A DNA stretch of 18,974 nt from positions 1 to 18,974 of the forward strand of contig DFKQ01000015.1 in assembly GCA_002373875.1 (NCBI GenBank). The letters are read 5' to 3'. The notes beneath the pieces were generated by a model that was not told the DNA's origin, did not search any database, and worked only from the letters and a program-made list of their open reading frames with translations. The DNA is from Lachnospiraceae bacterium UBA3641. Its GTDB lineage: Bacteria > Bacillota > Clostridia > Lachnospirales > Lachnospiraceae. Within the stretch, counting starts at the first letter, position 1; the number at the start of each line of letters is the position of its first letter. A program made the translations under genes and the position numbers. Positions 13,967 to 18,974 of this stretch are shown here, one piece after another.

Positions 13967-15517
13967 ATGAACATAAGCACACTTATTAAGGAACTTGTTA
14001 TTTACGGCAGAAATACGGGACTTGTTGATGATGCGGATGAAACCTATACCATCAACCGCCTGCTTGAGCTCTTTAGGTTGAATGATTACGCTCCCGGGGA
14101 TGTAAGCGGGGTCCGCCGGCTTGATCTTATCCTTTCGGATATGCTTGACTATTCCATAGCGGAGGGGCTTATCGAGGATACGATAACACAGCGCGATCTC
14201 TTTGATACGAAGATCATGGGGCTTATAACTCCTCCCCCCTCAGTGATCAGGAAGAGGTTCCATGATGCTTACTCATCCTCACCGAAGGAAGCAACCGGTC
14301 TATATTATGATTTTGCTAAAAATACCAATTACATAAGGACCGACAGGATAAAAAAGGATGTAAAATGGTCAACCGACACGGAATTCGGCAAGATCGATAT
14401 AACCATAAACTTAAGCAAGCCCGAAAAGGATCCGAGGGATATAATCAAGGCAGGGCAGGCTAAAAAGTCAGGCTATCCCGCCTGTCTTCTGTGCCGTGAG
14501 AATGAAGGATACGCAGGCCATATCTCCCACCCCGCAAGGCAGAATCACAGGATCATACCCATCACCCTGTGTGATGAGTCCTATTTCCTCCAGTATTCTC
14601 CCTATGTATACTATAACGAGCACTGCATCATCTTCAATGAGCAGCACATTCCCATGAAAATCGACAGGGCCGTCTTTAATAAGCTCCTTGATTTTGTAAG
14701 GCAGTTCCCTCATTATACGGCAGGATCCAATGCAGATCTTCCCATTGTGGGCGGCTCCATCTTAAGCCACGATCATTTTCAGGGAGGTAATTACGAGTTC
14801 CCCATGGTAAGGGCAGGCTACGAGCGTGAATTTGACCTCCCGGGATTCCCGGATGTACACGCAGGCAGGATCAAGTGGCCACTCTCAACAATACGCCTGC
14901 AGGGTAAGGATATAGACAGCATTGTGAACGCTGCAGACCACATACTTACCTCATGGAGAGGATACACGGATGAGGACGCATTCATATATGCCTACACAAT
15001 GAAACAGGGGACGGTTCCCCGTTTCACAAGTGAAGACGAGGAACCGTCCCCTGTTTCACCCGGCATACCTCATAATACGATCACTCCGATCGCAAGGATG
15101 CGCGGTGACCTCTATGAACTCGACCTGGTCCTTCGCAACAATATAACAACTGAAGAATTCCCTCTGGGTGTATATCATCCTCATCAGGAGTATCATCATA
15201 TCAAGAAGGAAAACATAGGACTTATTGAGGTTATGGGACTTGCAATCCTTCCTGCAAGACTCAAGAATGAGATGGCAGCCCTTAAGGAAGCAATCCTTGA
15301 AGGCAGGGACTTAACGCAAGATGAAAGAACCTCAGCCCATGCCGATTGGGCAGCCGAGTGGATGTGCAGATACGATAATATAAACAAGGACAACCTCGAC
15401 ACGATCATACGTGACGAGATTGCCCATGTATTCTCACATGTTCTTGAAAATGCCGGCGTTTATAAACGTGATGATAAAGGCTTTGCGGCATTTGACAGGT
15501 TTATCGAAAGCCTTTAG
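13967..15517 (+). CDS. galT: Galactose-1-phosphate uridylyltransferase, class II, with an inserted repeat
   Basis: GalT exchanges uridine phosphate between UDP-glucose and galactose 1-phosphate in the Leloir pathway. The 516-residue product is the Firmicutes-type GalT: YTINRLLELFRL near the N-terminus, CLLCRENEGYAGHISHPARQNHRIIP at 173-198, GGSILSHDHFQGG at 262-274 with His268 and His270 (HxH site), PHNTITPIARMRG at 368-380, and HHIKKENIGLIEVMGLAILP. AGGAGG stands 5 bases before the ATG. Between the conserved AYT (342-344) and IPHNTITP (367-374) about 21 extra residues, KQGTVPRF and onward, are encoded by a palindromic repeat that family members I know lack. The frame is kept, so the protein may still work. 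The stop overlaps that of the convergent putP by three bases. Confidence 0.95.
   Translation: MNISTLIKELVIYGRNTGLVDDADETYTINRLLELFRLNDYAPGDVSGVRRLDLILSDMLDYSIAEGLIEDTITQRDLFDTKIMGLITPPPSVIRKRFHDAYSSSPKEATGLYYDFAKNTNYIRTDRIKKDVKWSTDTEFGKIDITINLSKPEKDPRDIIKAGQAKKSGYPACLLCRENEGYAGHISHPARQNHRIIPITLCDESYFLQYSPYVYYNEHCIIFNEQHIPMKIDRAVFNKLLDFVRQFPHYTAGSNADLPIVGGSILSHDHFQGGNYEFPMVRAGYEREFDLPGFPDVHAGRIKWPLSTIRLQGKDIDSIVNAADHILTSWRGYTDEDAFIYAYTMKQGTVPRFTSEDEEPSPVSPGIPHNTITPIARMRGDLYELDLVLRNNITTEEFPLGVYHPHQEYHHIKKENIGLIEVMGLAILPARLKNEMAALKEAILEGRDLTQDERTSAHADWAAEWMCRYDNINKDNLDTIIRDEIAHVFSHVLENAGVYKRDDKGFAAFDRFIESL
15000..15058. repeat. REP/BIME-like palindromic element inserted in galT
   Basis: TGAAACAGGGGACGGTTCC (15000-15018) and GGAACCGTCCCCTGTTTCA (15040-15058) are perfect 19-base inverted repeats around a 21-base centre. 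The left half also folds alone (15000-15026): TGAAAC pairs with GTTTCA and GGGGA with TCCCC around a CGGT loop. The GGGGACGGTTC core is one I associate from memory with dispersed palindromes moved by REP-associated tyrosine transposases. No transposase is in the window. Confidence 0.75.
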
Positions 15518-17049
15518 ATTTTCCTATTCACATCTTCGAAAGCTTCTATAATATCCTTGCCTGGTTCGGGTGTTGCAAGGCTTACAATGATTATGAGCAA
15601 AAGGCTTACGAAGAAGCCGGGAACCAATGAGTAAAGACCCGTTGTGCTGCTTAATGTGGCACCCGAAACAAAGGGGATATAATCCCACAGGATGACAACG
15701 ACGGCACCGGATACTATACCGGCAAACGCCCCCTGTATATTGGTCCTCTTCCAGAAGAGGGACATAAGCACAAGAGGACCGAAGGCGGCACCGAAGCCTG
15801 CCCAGGCATCCGAAACAAGAGCCATTATGGATGATTCGGGATCCCATGCAATAACTATGGCAAGAAGGGCTACTACCATTACCGTCACCCTTGACAGCTT
15901 AAGTACCGACAGCTCATTAGCATCCTTCTTAAAGATTCCCTTGTAAAGATCCTCCGCAACAGCAGACGATGTGACCAGAAGCTGCGAATCAGCCGTAGAC
16001 ATTATGGCTGCCAGTATCGCACACAGAAGAACTCCGGCTATAAAGGGCGCCCTGATATCCGATATAAACAGCTTCTTGATCATTTCTATAAATACGCTCT
16101 CACTCGATACCTGACCTTCGGTACCAAGAATAACCGGAGCAAGATACGCCCTTCCCACGAGACCTATGATGCAGGCAAAAAGCAGTGACAGAAATACCCA
16201 TGTAATAGCAACAACCTTGGACTTTTTAAGCTCCTTCTCATCCTTTATTGCCATGAAACGAACAAGGATATGAGGCATTCCGAAATAGCCGAGTCCCCAT
16301 GCAAGTGACGATATTATCGAAACAGCCTTGATAGGCTCACCGTTCTCCTGCATTATGTTCATAAAGGATACCGGATCAACGCCCGTTGACTTAAGAACCG
16401 ATGCGACATTATCCGCACCAACCAGGAAATATGCAACGATTGGAACCAGCAGAAGGGCAATAAGCATAAGCGTACCCTGTATAAAGTCAGTTGTACATAC
16501 AGCAAGGAAACCACCCATAAAGGTATATATCAGTATGACCAAAGCTCCTATAACAAGCGCCGTATGATAGTCTATTCCGAAAATGGAATTAAAGAGCTTA
16601 CCGCCGGAAGCAAGGGCGGAGGCGGTATAAACAAGAAAGAATATAACAATGACAACCGAAGATGCACCTAATAGGATCTTCTTGTCATCCTTATACCTGT
16701 TCTGGAAAAATTCCGGAAGTGTAAGTGAGTTGTTGGCACGTATCGTATACTTACGAAGCCTGCCGGAAATAAATATCCAGTTGAGAGTTGTTCCGATAAA
16801 CAATCCGATACCGATCCATGCCTGACCCGTACCCAACAGATAAATAGAACCCGGAAGTCCCATAAGGAGCCAGCCGGACATATCCGATGCCTGAGCCGAC
16901 AGGGCAGCCACAAAACCGCCTAAGTTACGGCCCCCAAGAAAATAATCCTCCGCATTGTTGTTCTGCTTCATGCACATGGCGCCTATGACTATCATCACAA
17001 GCAGGTACAAAAAGAAGGCAACAAGCACAATACCAAGTGAACTACCCAT
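15514..17049 (-). CDS. putP: Sodium/proline symporter (SSS family)
   Basis: The 511-residue membrane protein has about 13 hydrophobic segments. It shows the PutP signature AEDYFLGGRNLGGFVAALSA then QASDMSGWLLMGLPGS at about 53-68; Asp56 and Ser58 match residues of E. coli PutP involved in sodium binding. NNSLTLPEFFQNRYKD, YTFMGGFLAVCTTDFIQG and WGLGYFGMPHILVRFMA also match PutP closely. It should import L-proline with sodium across the cell membrane; another solute of the SSS family is possible. GGAG stands 9 bases before the ATG. It is convergent with galT and shares stop bases, and has its own promoter overlapping the end of the FliD-like gene. No link to galactan use is evident. Confidence 0.92.
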   Translation of the reverse strand: MGSSLGIVLVAFFLYLLVMIVIGAMCMKQNNNAEDYFLGGRNLGGFVAALSAQASDMSGWLLMGLPGSIYLLGTGQAWIGIGLFIGTTLNWIFISGRLRKYTIRANNSLTLPEFFQNRYKDDKKILLGASSVVIVIFFLVYTASALASGGKLFNSIFGIDYHTALVIGALVILIYTFMGGFLAVCTTDFIQGTLMLIALLLVPIVAYFLVGADNVASVLKSTGVDPVSFMNIMQENGEPIKAVSIISSLAWGLGYFGMPHILVRFMAIKDEKELKKSKVVAITWVFLSLLFACIIGLVGRAYLAPVILGTEGQVSSESVFIEMIKKLFISDIRAPFIAGVLLCAILAAIMSTADSQLLVTSSAVAEDLYKGIFKKDANELSVLKLSRVTVMVVALLAIVIAWDPESSIMALVSDAWAGFGAAFGPLVLMSLFWKRTNIQGAFAGIVSGAVVVILWDYIPFVSGATLSSTTGLYSLVPGFFVSLLLIIIVSLATPEPGKDIIEAFEDVNRKI

Positions 17050-17123
17050 TTTTCATTCTCCGATCTTCTCATTAAAAATAAACCGGCGGCATTTGTCTCT
17101 TCACCGCACTAACACAGTATAAT

Positions 17124-17152
17124 AGTATAATATAGATGGAGAAAATTAGCAA
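17124..17152 (-). promoter_or_regulatory. Promoter of putP, overlapping the end of the FliD-like gene
   Basis: On the minus strand TTGCTA (17147-17152), 17 bases, then TATACT (17124-17129). The -35 box lies within the last codons and stop of the upstream gene. A second TATACT at 17116-17121 lacks a good -35 box. The transcript leader would be about 65 bases. Confidence 0.55.
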
Positions 17153-18453
17153 TAACTCGAGAACATCATTCCGCTGTAATTGCTGGTGATGTATGGAGAT
17201 GCGAAATTATTGGCATGGGGATCCTTGTAGGCCACTATCTTCTTGTTGGTATACTGCAGCGGATCCAATGCTATGGAATTGGCTTTATTAAGTATATTGT
17301 TTGCGAACTTCTTGACATTATCAAACCTTGTCAGGGAATCATCTTCTTTGGCTGTCTGCTGGATAAGGTTCTTGTCAAGTGTTATCTGTCCGTCATCACC
17401 GAAGTTAACACCCAGTGATTCAAGCTCGCTGCCAAAACCCGCAGAAAGTCCGGACATCTCTCGTACCAGGGCATTTGAATGCGGCTGGGAATCAAGATAT
17501 CTTGAAGCATTCTGCATGAAGGCATTATATCCCATAATAAGATGGGAAATATTATCGGTTAATGACTCAACATCCGTCTTAACCCCTATGGCCACGGTCT
17601 CATCACCCTCGGTCACGCTCTTAAGGTTAAGCTCATAAACCTTGCCGTAATCTATGGAGTTGGTCGACGACCTCATCGGCTCGCCATTTATTGTATATTC
17701 GGCATCCGCTGGTGCCTTGGCCACGTTGCTTAAGCCGAAGTAATCAACCGCTCCCCTTCTCTTACTTGTCTTGTCATCACTGACCTCAAACAGATATTCA
17801 GAGTCAGCTTTAACACCGGTGTCGTCCGATTTAAGTGAAAGTGAGATGTTCCCGTTTTCATCTTCCACTGTTTCGGCGTGTATCCCGATGTTACTCCTTG
17901 TGATCAGCCTGGCCAGCTTCTCCTCTATTGTTTTATTGGTATCCCCTTCGTTAATATTGAACTGGAATTCATAGTCAATATCCCGGGAACGTATATCAAA
18001 TGAATATGTGTCCGGCGGAAGCCCCATCTCATCAGGCGGCATTCCACGACCCGTATTGATCTGGCCCGATGCCAGCTGCCTTACCGAAACCTCTATATTC
18101 GGCGGTGATTCCGAATCCTTCGGATTTCCGATATAGGCTGCGCTTACGAGAGCATCATTGCTGCTGGATACCGTTTTTTTGCTCAGCATCTCATCCCCGT
18201 TCTCAACCGACAGTGATGAGATCGTATTCTTAAGCTGCCTTGCGCTTTCCTTAAGGCTTACGGCGAACTCCTTAGTCTCCGGGGAGTTATCTATCAGGAA
18301 AAGGGGTGCATCTTTATTTAACTTGACAATGGAATTAACGACGTCTTTAAGCTCACTCTTCTTATGGGCATCATACTTGGAATTGCTGCCCCCTTGCGCA
18401 TACGTCGTCATGTAATGGTTATAGACTGTATTTAATGCGGTTATATCTGCCAT
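17146..18453 (-). CDS. FliD-like flagellar filament cap protein
   Basis: The 435-residue protein matches the FliD (hook-associated protein 2) pattern: an N-terminal helical part with KKTVSSSNDALVSAAYIG (92-109), then IEVSVRQLASGQIN (120-133), beta-rich middle domains, IDYGKVYELNLKSVTEGD (267-284), DVESLTDNISHLIMGYNAF (294-312) and the FliD_C element ESLGVNFGDDGQITLDKNLI (345-364). FliD caps the growing filament and folds flagellin. The first 90 residues are longer and less typical than in classic FliD, and the tail ends NYSGMMFSSYC. No flagellar genes adjoin it, and it has a sigma-A-like promoter, so it may be a second, specialised cap. AGGAGGGG precedes the ATG. Confidence 0.72.
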   Translation of the reverse strand: MADITALNTVYNHYMTTYAQGGSNSKYDAHKKSELKDVVNSIVKLNKDAPLFLIDNSPETKEFAVSLKESARQLKNTISSLSVENGDEMLSKKTVSSSNDALVSAAYIGNPKDSESPPNIEVSVRQLASGQINTGRGMPPDEMGLPPDTYSFDIRSRDIDYEFQFNINEGDTNKTIEEKLARLITRSNIGIHAETVEDENGNISLSLKSDDTGVKADSEYLFEVSDDKTSKRRGAVDYFGLSNVAKAPADAEYTINGEPMRSSTNSIDYGKVYELNLKSVTEGDETVAIGVKTDVESLTDNISHLIMGYNAFMQNASRYLDSQPHSNALVREMSGLSAGFGSELESLGVNFGDDGQITLDKNLIQQTAKEDDSLTRFDNVKKFANNILNKANSIALDPLQYTNKKIVAYKDPHANNFASPYITSNYSGMMFSSYC

Positions 18454-18588
18454 AAGTGCCCCTCCTTTCCTCCTTGATTCTGCTCATGCTCCCCTTCCAT
18501 GAGGACCCGCCGGCTTATCCCCTTTCTTCTACCGGTTCCTTCCGGCTGCCGTGGGCATATGGGTACACTTTCCTATATTTATGGTTTA

Positions 18589-18617
18589 ATTATATACCAT
18601 CCAATCACGAAATGCAA
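18589..18617 (-). promoter_or_regulatory. Sigma-A promoter of the FliD-like gene
   Basis: On the minus strand TTGCAT (18612-18617), exactly 17 bases, then TATAAT (18589-18594), with the start near 18582. The leader of about 130 bases holds no clear structure beyond short CCGG repeats. I see no sigma-28 flagellar promoter (TAAA, then GCCGATAA) here. Confidence 0.65.
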
Positions 18618-18661
18618 CATATGTGACAAAAAATAACTTAGTTTTTTAATAAAAATTGCCA

Positions 18662-18682
18662 AAAATACACATATTGTATTTT
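18662..18682 (-). terminator. Weak AT-rich hairpin after the methyltransferase gene
   Basis: AAAATACA and TGTATTTT form a perfect 8-pair stem with a 5-base loop, 31 bases after the methyltransferase stop and followed by T-rich sequence on the minus strand. The stem is almost all A/T, so termination may be weak. A second A/T palindrome with a T6 run lies at about 18628-18647. Confidence 0.4.
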
Positions 18683-18713
18683 AATGGTTGACATAAACAA
18701 AATATTGTGGTAG

Positions 18714-18974
18714 CTACTTCCCCACATACCTTCCGGAAGCTCCGCAGGGAAGAACGAGGCCCGACTGCGTTACGGGAAGTCCTATTTCATCTGACATGGC
18801 ACGGCCTCCGAACCGCTTCACAACTGCCGTATTTATCATATATGAGAGAACTGCCGGCTGCAATCCCGTTGTGTATGAATTAATAAGCAAAAACAGGGGA
18901 TCATCCGCAAGGATCTGTGAACACAGCTCAATAAAGGGAAATATGGATTCTTCTATCTTCCATATCTCGCCCTT
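18714..18974 (-). CDS. SAM-dependent methyltransferase, C-terminal part (cut by window edge)
   Basis: Reading the minus strand in frame from the window edge to the TAG at 18714-18716 gives 86 residues without a stop. LFLLINSYTTGLQPAVLSYM and DEIGLPVTQSGLVLPCGASGRY match the C-terminal region of class I SAM-dependent methyltransferases related to the RlmI/RlmK rRNA methyltransferase group (Methyltrans_SAM type). The NSYTTG segment corresponds to the catalytic-loop strand after the SAM-binding core, which lies outside the window. The substrate is not known, though RNA is likely by family. The gene stops 260 bases before the FliD-like start. Confidence 0.75.
   Translation of the reverse strand, partial: KGEIWKIEESIFPFIELCSQILADDPLFLLINSYTTGLQPAVLSYMINTAVVKRFGGRAMSDEIGLPVTQSGLVLPCGASGRYVGK

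Overview
The window looks like a chromosomal segment of a motile, fibre-degrading member of the Lachnospiraceae (Clostridia), perhaps close to Butyrivibrio. The grounds are Firmicutes-type ribosome binding sites and sigma-A promoters, the long class-II GalT, an intracellular GH53/GH42 galactan set, a FliD-like flagellar protein and a LacI-sensor/GGDEF protein. The genus is a guess; the family is fairly likely.

Left part (1-4330, minus strand): the start of the S10 ribosomal-protein operon in the conserved order rpsJ-rplC-rplD-rplW-rplB-rpsS-rplV-rpsC, the last cut by the window edge. A good promoter (TTGCAA-17-TATACT) lies about 320 bases upstream of rpsJ, leaving a long, strongly folded leader. 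Its last hairpin presents the rpsJ Shine-Dalgarno sequence in its loop. The 119-base rpsJ-rplC gap holds another hairpin.

Middle part (4330-15517): galactan and galactose use. A cytosolic diguanylate cyclase with a LacI-type sugar-binding sensor (plus strand) meets galE (minus strand) tail to tail. Further right is a minus-strand operon: LacI-family repressor, an unrecognised ~613-residue protein, a 70-residue zinc-ribbon protein, and an intracellular GH53 endo-galactanase. Divergent from it run a GH42 beta-galactosidase and galT. The two operons share a 151-base control region with exact two-fold symmetry: two face-to-face sigma-A promoters whose start sites both fall at one CAACCGGTTG operator. 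The inferred pathway is: imported galacto-oligosaccharides are cut by GH53 and GH42, and galactose then enters the Leloir pathway through GalT and GalE. Neither galK nor a sugar transporter is in the window.

Right part (15514-18974, minus strand): a PutP-type sodium/proline symporter, a FliD-like flagellar cap protein, and the C-terminal end of a SAM-dependent methyltransferase.

The most notable items are a REP/BIME-like palindrome (two 19-base perfect arms) sitting in frame inside galT and adding about 21 codons; the symmetric face-to-face promoter/operator switch; the unrecognised enzyme overlapping a zinc-ribbon gene in a galactan operon; the sugar-sensor diguanylate cyclase next to galactose genes; and the structured S10 leader. 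I see no CRISPR array, insertion sequence transposase, tRNA or rRNA gene.
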